A stretch of DNA of 64,000 bases, taken from NCBI GenBank assembly GCA_019915135.1, contig JAHLMK010000009.1, positions 186,001 through 250,000 on the forward strand. Direction: 5' to 3'. Positions 40,458 to 53,400 of the stretch are shown here, one piece after another; positions within the stretch are counted from its first letter, which is position 1, and every line of letters starts with the position of its first letter. The notes beneath the pieces were generated by a model. The model was not told where the DNA came from. It ran no database searches and saw only the letters and a program-made list of their open reading frames with translations. Origin of the DNA: Strobilurus pachycystidiatus (taxonomy: Eukaryota > Basidiomycota > Agaricomycetes > Agaricales > Physalacriaceae). A program made the translations under genes and the position numbers.

Positions 40458-43400
40458 TCAAGCCGCTATTAAGCCCATTTCCATCGTGAATTGCTGGTGC
40501 TTGATGCGCGGCAGAGCCTTAGTAAGAATATCAGCAACCATCTCGTCTGTAGGACAATAACTGACGGAAATGATACCTTGTTCAATCCTCTCGCGTATAA
40601 AATGATGCTCTATGTCAAAATGTTTCGAGCGCGCGTGGTATTGCGGGTCATGCGCAATGGCAATGGCTGACTGGTTGTCGGAATAGATGAGTGTGGGCTC
40701 CGGATCTCCAAATCCTAGAGCTTCGAAAAGATAACGGTACCATATAGCTTGACGTGAAGCACTCGTCAGTGCTGAGTACTCCGCTTCGGCAGTGCTGAGA
40801 GCAACAGTCGGTTGTCGCTTTGAATGCCAGGCAATAGGTCCGTGGCCAAGTAGGTAAATATGCCCAGATACTGATTTCCTGTCGTCAGGATTGGACGCGT
40901 AATCGGCGTCGCTGTAGGCGCCGTAAGAGTCAAAGACAGAGGTGTGTTCATGATCATTGTTCCGTTCCGGTCTAAATCCGCCGTACGTGATCCGATGACC
41001 ACGAGTACCTTTCAGGTACCTGAACACACGTTTCACGGCTGTCCAATGACTGCCATCTGGTTGTGCGGCATACGCTCCCACTCTCGATACAGCGTACGCG
41101 ATGTCCGGACGACTAACGGTGGCCGACCATATCAGTGATCCTACGAGCTCGGCGTAGCTATGGCCGCGCTCATCCGTTGCTTGTCCGGATCCTGCCTCAG
41201 CTTGGTGCAGGACAACATTCGGGTCCATTGGCGTTGTAACAGTCGACATATTCTCAAATCCGAATCGATTTAGAATTCCGTCGATGTAGTGCTCTTGCGA
41301 TATCTGTATCTGGCGCCGTTCTCGGTCACGATAAATCTCGATTCCGATGATCTTCTTTGGCTCGCCTATGTCGTTGATCTCGACTTCTCGCTTGAGTGCG
41401 AGCTCGGTGGCAGAGATCATGGTTGAGTTATTGCTGAATAGAAGTAAGTCGTCAACCCAGACTGTTATAATGACAAACTGATCTTTGATTCGGCGAATGT
41501 AGACTCCGTGGTCGACTTCGACGCGTTGGAATCCAAGTCCAGTGAGTATTTGATGAAGTTTTCGGTTCCATTCACGGCCTGATTGCTTCAGTCCGTATAG
41601 TGTCTTGCGAAGATGACAAACTCGACCGCTTCCATCGTTGAATCCTGGTGGCTGGGACATGAATACTTCTTCTTCGAGGTCTCCATTCAGGTAAGCACCT
41701 TTGACGTCCAATTGTTTCATCTCTAAATCCTCTACAGCGGCAATGGCGAGTAGCGCGCGGAGTGATTCGAGTCGAACAACTGGCGAGAATGTTTCCGAGT
41801 AATCCATGCCAGGGATCTGTGAGTACCCTTTTGCGACGAGGCGTGCTTTGTACTTCGTGACTTGACCTTGCTGATCTGTCTTCAAGTCAAACACCCATCT
41901 ACAGCCTACAGGCTTTCGATCCTTGGGACATTCTTCAAGCTCCCATGTACCCATCTTTCCCAGCGTCTCGAGCTCGGCGTTGATGGCATCTCGCCAATGT
42001 GGCCATGTGGGCAAAGCCCGTGCTTCGTCGATACTTTGTGGTATGTGCCGGTTCCCTTCTGGTATGTCTCCAACTGATGCACGGAATGCATAGTGTGCTA
42101 GATCTATGTCTTCCTCAACGATGGCCTCCGATGCCTGATGCTCGCTCCCGCGATTAGGACGTGACGATTGTCCTGAACGTGAGTCCGGGTTGCCCAGCTT
42201 TGCATAGTTGGTGTCCATGACTTTGCGTGTCATGACGCGTAGTGGGATCCGATTCAACTGATTTGGCTTTGGGCTATGTTCCGTGTTGAAGGATGATTTT
42301 GGCTTGGGCGTGGCCGGTGCTTTTGGTGGATATGTATGTTGGGATGGTCTTGGCTGTTCTGGACTCGGTGTGCGCTCGTCTGGTGATGGTGAGTGTTCTG
42401 ACTTGATCTCTGATTCCGATACCGATGAAGCTTCTGATCCAGATGATGATGGAGTCGATGAACGAGATGACGAGCTGGACGACTCGGTGGACTCTTCTTC
42501 TGACTCCCCCTCAGCGAGTTGTTCATGCTCTCCTTCGAGTACTTGTACCTTCTCAGGATCAGCAAATCGATAATTCCGTGAAATTTTCACACGTCTGGTG
42601 CGAGTGTCATAATACTTGACAGCCTTTGGCCCATCCTCGTATCCGACAAAGATATGTTTCTGTGCTCGAGCCTCCAATTTTGATAGTTTCTTGACGTCCT
42701 CTCGGAAGATCCATACTTCGGCTCCAAACTCCTGGAAATGCGAGACGTTCGGTTTCTCGCTGGTGAATGCTTCATGTGGGGTAATATCTTTGGATAAGGC
42801 CTTGGTGGGAGATCGGTTGCGAATGTAAGCGGCGTGGATGACGGCGTGCTCCCAGAGACTTCCAGGAAGGCCTTTCGCGAGCAACATGGCTCTAGCGAGT
42901 TCGAGTAGGCTTCGGTTTACGCGTTCGGAGACGCCGTTCTGCGATTGTGAGTAAGGTGCCGTTATATGAAGCTCTATACCTCGTGACGCTAACTCATCCT
43001 TCAGTGCCTTGTTCAGATATTCCTTACCCTCATCAACTCTGATCCATTTCAGGCGAAAATTGTGCTGCCGATGCAGCCATTCAATGTGCTCAATAACACG
43101 TGTCTTGGCCTGATCCTTAGACTTCAAGAACAGAATGGTAATGCGACGGCTAGCGTCGTCCGTAAAGGAGATATAATAATGATTACCTTCCGTAGATCGG
43201 ACACGCGCTGGTCCCCAGAGGTCGCTGTGGGTGCCCTCACCGGGGCTATTGGATTTCCGAGGTGATTCATGTGGAAATGAAGCTCAATGCATCTTTGCTT
43301 GGATGCAGGCTTCGCAGGTGTCGACTGGGGTGCTATTTGGATTAATGGTAAGTCCGTCAACGGCGCCGTCCTTGACAAGGAGTTCTAACGTCGATTTAGA

Positions 43401-44819
43401 GACGTGACCGTACTTCCGGTGCCATGCTTCCCATGTGTTCTCAGCTGGTGGAACGGCAGCGACGTGAGCCAGATGCTCAGATTTCTGAGTGCGGGCATTA
43501 AGCCAGTAAAGACGATACTTCTTCCGGCCCTGTATCATGGTGTGGCCTGATCGTGACTTGACCTGGACCTTTCCATGTTCAAAAGCAACTGCTCCGCCTG
43601 CATCGTCGACCCGAGAGATGGATAACAAATTGTTGATTGCCTCAGGTGCGTACAATGTTTCCCGTAGTTCCGAAGTAACTTTCTGACCATCAATATAGTC
43701 TTCAAGAACAACTGTTCCGCTCCCGATAGCCTCAATCTTATTGTCTCCAAGTCCCGTAATTGTTTCGCCGCTGATGGGCGTGAACACCTTGAAAGAGTCG
43801 CAATTGTTGCAGATATGTGTCGTAGTGCCGGAGTCGGCTATCCAAGCGTCTCGGGATAGACGTGAGTCAAAGTGGGGCATGACAGAGGCTGTGAAGGCGG
43901 AATGCTGACTGTGGTCGCTAGAAGACTGGTGAGTGCCAAGATTAGCTGAATGTTTACCGTCTTTCTTACCCTTTCCTTTGCCCTTCCTGTTCCTAGGCCC
44001 TTTTCCTTCTGATCCTCCGCCCTTGCTCCAGCAGTCTTTTGCCATATGACCACGCTTCCCGCAGTTGTAGCAGGTCGGGTCCGATTCGTCCCTTCCGTGG
44101 GTGTGAGTGTGTTTGCTGGTCTTTGCAAACATCGCTGATGAACCTCCTGCGGTCTCACCAGATTTCTCCTTCCTCCGTCGGTCTTCATCAAGAATCAAAG
44201 CAATGAGTTCGAACGATGTGATGACTGGTACCGTGGTCGGGGATGTTTGTGTCGATGTACTGAGCGCTGTCGTGAGCGCATTCAGATTCCCCATGTGGGT
44301 ACTTGTCCAATTGTCCCAGGATTCCGGCAGCGAAGTGATCAAGACAGTGAGGAACTCAATGTCGGTGATCGTATGTCCCATGACGGCAAGTTCGTCCTTA
44401 ACGCTTCGCAAATCCGTGATATGAGTTGGGATGTCCGTCGCGTCGTCTGCGATGGTCCGGTACAAGCGTCGTCGATACGACATTATACCCAAGTATCCTC
44501 TCGATTCTTTCACTGTCCGAAGCTGACTCCACATTTCAGCAGCTGTCGAGGCACCCGAGATGTGCACCATCTGCTCATCTCCCAGTGCGAGCTCGATCTG
44601 GCTCCTAGCCTTACCATCCTTCTTTACCCATGCCGAAATGGCAGTCGTCTCAGCGGTTGTTGGAGCATTCACATCCGCAGGTACGGGCTTAGCCGTGGTT
44701 CCGTCGACGTACTCGAGGAGTTCTTTGTCGCGAAGAATGGCGATGATGCGGCGCTTCCACGGGATGTAATTCCCGTCGTTGAGGTGCTCAATGCGATACG
44801 AGGAGGATGAGTCGGTCAT
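40458..44819 (-). pseudogene. Copia gag-pol polyprotein with one internal TGA
   Basis: 1454 codons in one frame from ATG 44819. Order: gag with zinc knuckle CYNCGKRGHMAKDCW, aspartic protease (WIADSGTTTHIC), pre-integrase HRKYGHVS..CEACIQAK, integrase core with the later D,D,E region (HITAPYSQSQNGVSERVNRS), reverse transcriptase (KARLVAKGYSQIPG, WVDDLLLFS in place of the usual YVDD), and RNase H (STAEAEYSALTSASRQAIW, IYSDNQSAI). This is the copia order (integrase before reverse transcriptase). The frame is interrupted by TGA at 43284-43286, where relatives have a basic residue. The change looks like CGA to TGA. Everything else is intact. Confidence 0.93.
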
Positions 44820-44951
44820 AGTAGTGTGGTAGTTCCAAGTTCAATGATATGTATTCCAGACGTGAGATGAGAACAGCACGTAGCTTGTTCAAGTTGTCAA
44901 GCACTAAGTAATGCTTGTGAGTGTAATCAGTAAAGGCCGGGGCCCATAACC

Positions 44952-45226
44952 TGTTGGCGCAGGTTAAGTTTACGGTAGTTTAGACGGACGGGTGAGGTCC
45001 GAAACTGATCACACGAAGATGTTGGGGTCAAGTAGTAAGTTGTATTCGATACAGTACCTACCGAACATGATGTCTTATATACTAGCTAAGAGGCTGTGTA
45101 CTGCGGACTACGGAATGATATAGAAAATTAGAGAACATACGTGTACTCATGAGAACGCGAGTGAATGCCCGAGTCCGCGCTGCGGATAGCGGGTTGCCCG
45201 ATGCCCGAGTTGGGTCTCGTCCAACA
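44952..45226 (-). repeat. Copia 5' LTR (275 bp)
   Basis: Copy of 40176-40450 with no difference noticed. Right flank ACACC is the target duplication. It should contain the promoter of the element, with transcription toward lower coordinates. Confidence 0.93.
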
Positions 45227-46665
45227 ACACCGGTACCGGCGTCACTGCACTTCGTTCCTGATTTTGAGTGCAGTTGACAGTTCCGTTTGAATGGCAGTCC
45301 CGGCAGACAGTGGCAGTCGAGAATGAGGCGAGCACCGCAGTGCGTGTCCGACGTGCACCAGGCGACCACCTTGGCGTCGACGTCGCAATCGGACCATTGG
45401 CATCAGGAGAGCCACACAGGCAGAAGCCGAGAGCTGAGTTGGCTCAGTTGGGAATGCGTGTGGGAAGAGTAGATACGCCAACGTGCTGGGCGATGAGACG
45501 GGCATATCAGACGCGTTCGACGTTGCTTGGGGTAACGTGCAAGTGGATGGAGTTCGTTGGACGCTGCGAGAGATGTTATCGGTTGCGAAAGCAGAGAGCA
45601 GACGTCGAACGCACGCTAGCCGGCCATGAGATTCTCAGCGTCAGCCTATCGTCTACATATCGTCCTGTCCCGGACTCCCAAAGCTCCCTCTCCACACCGA
45701 GCGCAGAGACGATCTGTATATTAGATCTCTCGTCCTCTTTCCTGGGCAATTCTAGTATTTTCCTTCTTCCTGAGCCGAGGCTTGCTGGTATCTTCATCAG
45801 ACTATAAGTAGCGAGAACCGCCAAAAAGCTGGACGTACAAGACATTCGTTCGCCGCGTCATTGGCCGTCCCTTTCAAGAGGGCATCTCGGTGACCGGTCC
45901 ACACGCTAAGCAGCCGCCAGTGTCTGTAACGATGGCCGTTGGGCGTAGTCATTCGAATTGTCGTGATAGACGGAACCAGGAGGAGTGAGGACTCGGGTAA
46001 AAGCACACACCCCGACGTCAAAATGCCTTGCTGTTTGTTGCCCGACACGTGGCCACGTTGTTTTGGAACGAGTTTCATCAACGACGACCTCCATGCTTGC
46101 TGCATCTATTGGCTCATCACCTGGCAATGCTTGTTCGCCAAAGACTGCTGCTGATATCGAGGGACCGAAACTTACGCCTCGGCGCCGGCATTTCTCGTTG
46201 CTTCTGAAAGGGTCTCTTTACTGGCTTTGCTGAGACTAATTTAGAATTCCACCGACTCGGATTCTCCTGGGGATCTTAGGCTGTTCATGAACACCTCTTC
46301 GGCGCGATGATCAAAGCGCTGCACGGACTTTGTCCTGTTTCCAGAAGACAACTTTGACTAGGAGGATGAAAATCACGAGATCACAACATGGTCATTGCAC
46401 CGCAACAAAGCGCATCCTCGTGGCTTTATAAGATCTGACTCGGGCTACGGCTCTACAGCACTTGATCTTTGAACTGACTCCCACTTTCTTCGCAAGCAGG
46501 TAAAGTCGCTCTAACCGTCCCCGTGTAGACTCTTCGCTCACCGTTCTCTCTAGACTACATACACACTTATTGTCGGAGATAAACCTTTCTTGACCCACGC
46601 CATAATATCTACGTGAGTTTTCTGGTCCCAATCGTTGACGACTTATCTGACCGGCTTGTACTCAG
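45227..46665. other. No gene confidently recognised
   Basis: Frames at 45242-45505, 45797-46105 and 45906-46127 (minus) overlap each other and have no domain. One of them could splice (donor near 45838, acceptor near 45800) into a short basic C-terminus, but support is too weak to call a gene. The DNA up to about 46665 should include the promoter of the next gene, and an intron in its 5' leader is possible (GTGAGT..ACTCAG ending at 46665). Confidence 0.35.
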
Positions 46666-47748
46666 ATGCTCGATCTACTCATCCGATTGTTGCCAGGCAT
46701 GGCTCATTCGACCTCTGCACCAGCAGAGGCCACTATTTTAGACGCTCCCAGCCCCGCTGCGACTACTCCACAGCGTCTATTGGATAATCGCAGCTTCCTG
46801 TCCCCTCACGTTCTCGAAGGCGTCGAAAAGCGACGTCAAGCGCTCAACAATGCCATCGCCCCTCTGATCAAGAGCGGGCGTCTCAGTCTCCAGCTCGCGC
46901 AGCGCATCTACGACGACCCCATGTTCAATGGCCTCCAGCCGATCATAGAGGCGGACAACGCGAGGTACAATGCTAAAGTGATGCGCGAGCGCTTCCCTGA
47001 GCTCTACAGCCGTAGCTGTGTTCGCCCGGGGAGGACCACAAGGAAGAGCGATCTGGCCACGAAATATCCCTCGACATCGTTTACCGATTTCCTATTCGTC
47101 GCGGGTCCATCGTACCGCAGATCACTCTGGGAGTCCCATGTCGCGCACGACCTCGCTGAGGTCGATCCGCGAGTCGAAGATCCATGCGATCTCACGTCCC
47201 AGCGCGACGAAGTCGTTTTCCCAACTCGTCAGTTCCATCCACTGCGCTTAGCCTGCCGGGTTCCTCTCCCCCCTGATTATGATCCCAATTTCCGCCTGCC
47301 CGATGCAGAGACACCTTTGGAGGTACACCAATCAGCACATATGTTGCAGAACATCCTTCACCCCATCGGAGGGCCGGTGGGTGATGCGGAGAGGCGGAGG
47401 AGAATTGATGAGTTTCTGCGCGTGCATGGGGGGCTACTAGACGGGCAGCACTTGGACGTGGACGAGGACGAGAAGACGGATGTGAGGGACGTGGGCGTGC
47501 AGACGGATAAGAGGGACGTGGACGTGCAGACGGCTAAGAGGGACGTGGACGTGCAGACGGATGAAATGAACGTGAACGAGGAGACGGAGGGGAAGGGCTT
47601 ACCGATGCCAGAGCTCAGACCGAGTCCAAAGCGTCAGAGAGAGGAGGATGACGAGAGTTCGGATGATCACCAGAATTCGGAGGATTCGAAGGACGAGGCT
47701 GAGGATGCGCATAGATCCAAGCGGATCCGGAGTGACATTAGGCCTTGA
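46666..47748 (+). CDS. Hypothetical acidic protein with octapeptide repeats
   Basis: A single-exon frame of 360 residues; the start is either 46666 (ATG right after a possible leader intron) or the Met at 46699. The first 230 residues look globular (SGRLSLQLAQRIYDDPMF) with no recognised fold. The C-terminus is disordered, with three tandem 8-residue units (KRDVDVQT type, each 24 bp, 47494-47565) and an acidic tail ending in basic SKRIRSDIRP, a likely nuclear signal. The function is unknown. Confidence 0.65.
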   Translation: MLDLLIRLLPGMAHSTSAPAEATILDAPSPAATTPQRLLDNRSFLSPHVLEGVEKRRQALNNAIAPLIKSGRLSLQLAQRIYDDPMFNGLQPIIEADNARYNAKVMRERFPELYSRSCVRPGRTTRKSDLATKYPSTSFTDFLFVAGPSYRRSLWESHVAHDLAEVDPRVEDPCDLTSQRDEVVFPTRQFHPLRLACRVPLPPDYDPNFRLPDAETPLEVHQSAHMLQNILHPIGGPVGDAERRRRIDEFLRVHGGLLDGQHLDVDEDEKTDVRDVGVQTDKRDVDVQTAKRDVDVQTDEMNVNEETEGKGLPMPELRPSPKRQREEDDESSDDHQNSEDSKDEAEDAHRSKRIRSDIRP

Positions 47749-48222
47749 AGTCTAACGCCACCAGAATAGCTTGTACAGTATATATATATGTCGACACAGT
47801 CTTATTGTTTACTTCTCTAATTGTGTCTTTCCTGAAACGTTACTTCAATTGTTCCTTGGTCTAGCGTGCAATGCATCATACAATTGAAACGGAATGCTAG
47901 TTACGTATCTTACTTGACAGGGCCTGGCCCAACTCGAATTGAGTGAGTATGCATTACGATCATTGATCGCCGCCACAAGCTTCGAGATCGACATTGACTT
48001 CATGACGAGCGGCACAAGGAACGCCCAGATTTGACACACGCTTATCTGACACAAGCGTAGACTCGCTAGCTAGTGGCGCATCTCTCTCTCTCTAGTTTCG
48101 GGCATACAGCGGAGGCGCGCTGCTCCGAGTCGAATCCTCAGGGCCCAGGCGATTTCTCATGTCCGTATCATCTATAAATTCCAAGACCTGGTGTCACTCC
48201 TCTCCGATACACCACCATCGCC
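47749..48222. other. Intergenic spacer
   Basis: Contains a short TATATATA run (about 47778-47787) after the stop codon, which may act in 3'-end formation, and the promoter of the next gene. No coding frame is trusted. Confidence 0.4.
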
Positions 48223-48765
48223 ATGTCCATCGTCCAGCCGCAGCATATACCCCCAGAGCTCATTGAGCAGATCATCACCTTCGTCTGGTCAGACCCCCTC
48301 CTCCCAACTCCACTTCGTGTCCGGTTCATGACGTCTTCCCTTCTCGTCGGCCGAGTTTGGGCGGCGACTTTCCTGCACGTCTCTGCGCGCGACGTGCACA
48401 TTCCCACCACTCCATTCCTTCAGCATTTTCGGATGCGGATGACACACACATCGGGGAGCAGCTACATCTCGAATCTCCTCAAAGACGAGTGTTTATGCCT
48501 CTCTAGAAGGACTCCTAATCAGCTGTGCAAAACACTCACGATTACGGCGCGAGCTTGGTTGGGGGAAGAGGCGTGGACATTTGAGCTTTTCTTTCTACTC
48601 TACAGTGGCGCAATGCCGAACGTTGAAAGGGTGACATCTATAACGTGGACGTCCCCGGAGTTTTGGAAACGGACAGATAGAGCGTGGTCTGAGCTTGCAA
48701 GGCGAGGGCAGGGGATGGGCGTAGTTGGGCAGGTATCCACCGAAGGCTCATCTGCAGCTGCCTAG
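48223..48765 (+). CDS. Small F-box-like protein
   Basis: A single-exon gene of 180 residues. The start QHIPPELIEQIITFVWSD is an F-box-like helix pair; SLLVGRVWAATFLHVSARDV completes it. The family usually continues for 300-400 residues with repeats, so this one is short or has lost its C-terminus (TGA-type end after EGSSAAA). The 3' end faces the SDR gene. Confidence 0.6.
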   Translation: MSIVQPQHIPPELIEQIITFVWSDPLLPTPLRVRFMTSSLLVGRVWAATFLHVSARDVHIPTTPFLQHFRMRMTHTSGSSYISNLLKDECLCLSRRTPNQLCKTLTITARAWLGEEAWTFELFFLLYSGAMPNVERVTSITWTSPEFWKRTDRAWSELARRGQGMGVVGQVSTEGSSAAA

Positions 48766-48816
48766 TAAGGTACAAATGATGATTCGATTCAAGTGTGACA
48801 TTGCAACGAAATGATT

Positions 48817-50189
48817 TTACACGACAGGTGTAATGGGAACGGTCACCTCATAACCATTGGCCTTCCAATGATCTTCGAGTGCCACCAAACTTTCGATGGT
48901 GTCCAAGACTGTGTCCTTCCAAGAAATATACGAATCCTCCTTGAACCCAATCTTCCTTTCAACTTCCTTCCTCACAGACGCTGGAACATATGTAGGACCC
49001 AGCTCCGGTGCCTCGTCGGCGCTTGTTAAGCGTGTTCTGAGTTTAGGACGCTCTTCATGAATCAAACTGATGGCGTCCTTCAAAGAAGATGCGTGCGGGG
49101 AGTCGAGTGGGAACCGCTTGAGCCCGACCTCACTGTTGGGCGGGGACTCCAGAGCCAGGATATGACTTTTGGCAACGTCTCGAACGTCGATGTAGCCTGG
49201 TGTGCTAACCCAGATCTTGTTATTTGGAAGAAGCAGGCGATGCAGGAATCCGGATGTGGACATCACCGCGTAGTCCGGCTCAGGCGTCAAAATCTCATAT
49301 CCTGGAGCGAATGGCCCGAAGACATAGTTTGGACCGACTGCAAATTGTGATCAACTCACTGTCTGTGGAGAGACCTGAGACAACTCACTTAGAGAGATAT
49401 CAATGCGTCCGGGATGCGCATCCGCAAAGTCAACCATAGTCTTATCAGCGGCGGTTTTCGCAGCAGCGTACACCTCGAAAGTATTGGTCGCTTCGGACAT
49501 CGTCTTTGGGTTCCAATCTTTACGACCTATTTAGTCCTTGTACACAGTTTGTTACGGTGAACAGACCTTGCGGGCCATACGGACCGCCGCCTGGGTAGGT
49601 TACGGTGGAACTGGTAGCAACTATGCGCTTCACACCAGCCTGTAAGGCTTCGTTGAGGATATGAAGGATTCCGTTGGTGGCGAGCTATTAGTGTTTTATG
49701 TCAGATAACACAAGAAGACGATCGCTTGAACCGTTGACCTTCAGATTACTTTCGGCCGTGCCTTCACCTGGAGTCGGGGCTGCAACATGCACGATCGCAT
49801 AGACGCCTAAGGCCGCTGCCGTCAGAAAGCTCAGTGCGAGTGGTTTGATTCTGGCTCACCCTGCAAAGGCGTGCTGAGATCATCGCCGAAGATGTTGGGG
49901 ATGCTAAGAACTTCGAAGTTCTTCGCGTAATTTTCAGCGAGAGCACTTGAGAGTCGGTCGGCTTTGACGCCTCGAGCGGCACTACGGAAGTCAGAATATT
50001 GAGGCCCGGGAGAAAGGCGAAAACCGTACGCTCGAACGAAATATCCAGCATCAAGCAGCCGGGTTACAATAGTGTAACCAACGAAGCCTGAGGCCCCAGT
50101 TACCTGACAATGCTGATGAGTACACTCGAATGGATGACGACTGGAGGTGAACACACGAAGACGATCTTGTTGAGGTTTGAGGTAGACAT
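48817..50189 (-). CDS. Extended SDR reductase, dihydroflavonol-4-reductase-like
   Basis: NAD(P)H-dependent reductase or epimerase. ATG 50189 gives MSTSNLNKIVF, an intron, then VTGASGFVGYTIVTRLLDAG, the Rossmann glycine motif. Later exons show GVYAIVHVAAPTPGE, VKRIVATSSTVTYPGG, the catalytic Y-x3-K as VYAAAKTAAD, and NPNYVFGPF. The end is HWKANGYEVTVPITPVV. At least four introns. Similar enzymes reduce ketones of polyketide, phenolic or diketide intermediates. It lies 310 bp from, and on the same strand as, the NRPS-like reductase, which suggests the two act in one pathway; the substrate cannot be told. Confidence 0.8.
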
Positions 50190-50498
50190 GTCGGGTGAAG
50201 AACTCTTGACGACATGTTCTTCCGTTCGCACTCATATAGAGGAAAGTCTTGACCTTGGTCAGCCTATTTGCCGATCCAGGTTCCTGCTGACAGACTGAGT
50301 ATTTGAAAGAGGATGGGCGATACCTTCAGTCCTTCCTTCCTTGCCGATCCATGGCGTAATTGATTCTGTTGACAGACTGATTATTTGTAGGAGGATGAGC
50401 GATCACGGAAGACCCAGGCGAAGCTGTCTGATCGCCTGTAGTCTATAGATCCCACAAACCCAATTCATTTTAGCGAATGAGAAGGAATACACGTCGGT

Positions 50499-53400
50499 TT
50501 ACACGACTTTAGCCCAATACAAAAGATACTCTTCCAAGTGCCTTTTGTCCAAGCTGGTACTGGTCACCATTTCTCTCGAATCCCGCTTCGTCTCCGATGT
50601 TGCTAGAATAACTCTCCCAGCGGCCATCCGCATAAAATCGTTCTCCAGAAAGTGCATCACTTTGAATGCCGGTGTCTGATCGCCCAAGGACCGCACTTTC
50701 TCCAACCAATCCACGAAGGGTATTGAAGGAAGGTTGAGGAGGGAAGAGAAGTCGCCGAGGATACCACTCCAGGATTGACGAGATGGATTTTCCATGTGGT
50801 ACATTGGGCGGAAGCGTTCAGAAAATGCCATCTCGACGATGGCGTTGCCTGCACGGTTCACAGGCATCCACGATAAGGACTAAGAAAACATAAGCCTTGA
50901 GAATCGATGCAAGGAGATTTACTTACTCCTGCAACGTGCGGCAGCGCACCAAGGAACTGCGAGGCCCTGATAATGATAGGGAAATGCTCCGTCTCATTCC
51001 ACGCCCCAACACCTTCCGCACCAGTCATCTGCCCAATCCTCACCGAGCTTCCCTTGATCAAGTTCAGGCCATCACTTCCGTACAAGTGGTCCGCGATCTG
51101 AACGAGTCGCTCACACACCCACTTCGCTTCGGGGTAGCCGAACTCCGCTGTGTAGGCGGCGTCCAAAGGGATCTCGGGGACCTCGAACGGTCCATTAGGG
51201 TGCAGAACGGGGTAGCGGCCCACGACGGCAACGGAAGATGCGAAGAGCAATCGCGTAGGTTCGAGGGAATTGGCGCTCGAGGAGATGCATAGTTTGAGGA
51301 GGTTGACCAGGCCGCCAATATGGGACTCAAAGGAGGCGAGATGTCGATTGAATTTGACTGGCCATGCGTTGTGAATGATATGTGTCACTTGGAGCAGCTG
51401 TTACAGAAGGGTTCATTAGTATCAGCCACTCGGAAGATTCGCAAGACGAACCTCTGGATCGGTCCATTTTGCTGAACGAAGCTCGGTTTCCATGAACGTA
51501 ACCTTATCCCATGCGGCCGCGTCGACAACGGCACCTCTTTTCCTCATCAGGCCCGCCTGTCTTTCGGAGGTATTTGACTTAGACCCTCGAGCGCGATTGA
51601 CACAAATGACTTTCTCCACCGACTTGTCAGTGAGTAGCCTGGACAGCAAGAAGCACCCCAAGCTGCCAGTGGAGCCCGTCAACAACACAACTTTACCCCG
51701 CCTCTTCATCGGTGGGTACTTTCGTTTCCTCGCCCTCGTTTCCCTCGCAGTCTTGGAGAACGCCACCAGTTCCGCTCGGTATTTGTCCACCATGATCTCC
51801 ATCGCCTCCAATCGCACATCCTCTCCAGCGTCATCAACATTCACTTCTCCTCGTAGAATTCGCCCGACGGCCCTGCCCAACTTCTCCAATGAGGGATGCT
51901 GGAAACAAAAGTCTGACTCGAGATCGTCGTCCTTTGTCGTCCGAGGCAGATTTGGCGTAGCATGCAGACTAACGAGAATGGCCTTGCGCAGCCTGGCAGC
52001 CTGGAGACTGTCCAACCCAGACTCGAAGAAATCCACCGAATCGGCTTTACCATCGCGATACTCCGCCACCTGGGAGACATCGTACACCATCCTTCTCAGC
52101 GTCGCCAAGACATCACCATCAACATCAAACGGCTCCGCATTCCCTCCACCTCCACCTCCACTCGCGTGATACGCCGCATTGATCTCCTCTTCGAACAACT
52201 GCAGGTTCGCCTTCCTTTGTAGACTCCCCTTATCCGTCCTGACGAATGGCTTCACACCCGCAAACGTGAAGACCACCATCTCCCTCGTCACCTTCGCATG
52301 CTTGTCCGTGACCCTATTCCCCTTCTCCAGGTATCCCCAAAACGTCTCGTCCACCCTTCCAGAGCCAGTCTCTCCAATCAGCTCAACGATGACACCCATC
52401 GCCTCCCGTCCATCCCCGAAGGCCAGCGCATCCTTGACGTGAGGACACTCTGCAAGAGCCTGCTCCATTCCCGCTGGGCGCACCTTTTCCCCTGTGGCAA
52501 GGACGATGAGGTCATCTGCACGGCCAAGAATGCGGTATTGCGATGATTCGAGGGGGTTGGCGACGAGTAGGTCTTGAACAATATAAGGCTCTTCCCAGCC
52601 AGGCGCATGTCCGCTGAGACGGAAAGTCTCATCGCCAGCTGGGTCGAAGCGTAGGTTCATATCAGTCCGTGCGATGATGTAGTGCCAATCGTAGTTCGGA
52701 GGGAGGCGCTGGACCGTGGCGATTGCGCCTAGCTCTGTCGCACCTACAATGACAGATTCAATATCTGACCTGATGATGGGGAACATTGATACTCACCCCA
52801 ATGATTCAATAGTTTCACACCCTTCCTAGTCAACACTTCCGCGACGCTTTCCTTCATCGGTGCACCTCCAATGGCAATAAACTCCAAGGTCCTCAACGTC
52901 TCCACCCCGACGCCCTTCGACAACCTCATCATATCCTCCAATATCGAAGGGACCGAGAACATCGTCTTCGCCTTCGTCATCTTCAAGATCTCCAGCGTTG
53001 TACGCGCCGTAGGGATGACCGTAGCAGGCGGTAGTACGAAGGGCATGCCAACGCTCAGAGAGAGACACGGCGCCAGAAGTCCAAAACCCTAGAAGATGGT
53101 ATGGTCAGCATCCAAGCAAATGCCAAAAGGAACGGAGATTTACATGGTACAACGGCAATGTCGACACATTCCACCCAAACCTGCCCTCCTGTTCCGGCAA
53201 ATCATGATTCGTCGCGAAAAGTAAGATGTAGGCCTGAGCGTGATATATCGGCTTTGGCAAGCCCGTCGTCCCACTCGAGTGCATGATGAGGGCATCGCGG
53301 TCCCCATAACGGAATTCGGTATACTTCGGCGGGACGGGTCCTAGAACGAAGTCCGATTGGAGGAGTTCGGCATAGCCGGGGGCATGCTTGAACGATGGCA

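Larger units (their letters stand above)
40176..45226 (-). mobile_element. Full-length Ty1/copia retrotransposon
   Basis: 5051 bp with two 275-bp LTRs that look identical, 5-bp target duplication ACACC (40171-40175 and 45227-45231), coding strand minus. The primer-binding site next to the 5' LTR (44939-44951, GGTTATGGGCCCC read on the minus strand) matches the anticodon-arm region of initiator tRNA-Met, the half-tRNA priming known from Drosophila copia. A polypurine tract (TTGAGGGGGAG, 40451-40461) adjoins the 3' LTR. One gag-pol frame runs through, broken only by a TGA at 43284-43286. Identical LTRs mean a very recent insertion. Confidence 0.95.

Noticed and set aside
43284..43286. TGA as a programmed gag-pol read-through or selenocysteine codon
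   Set aside because: It lies inside the integrase zinc region and not at the gag-pol border; a CGA to TGA point change explains it more simply.
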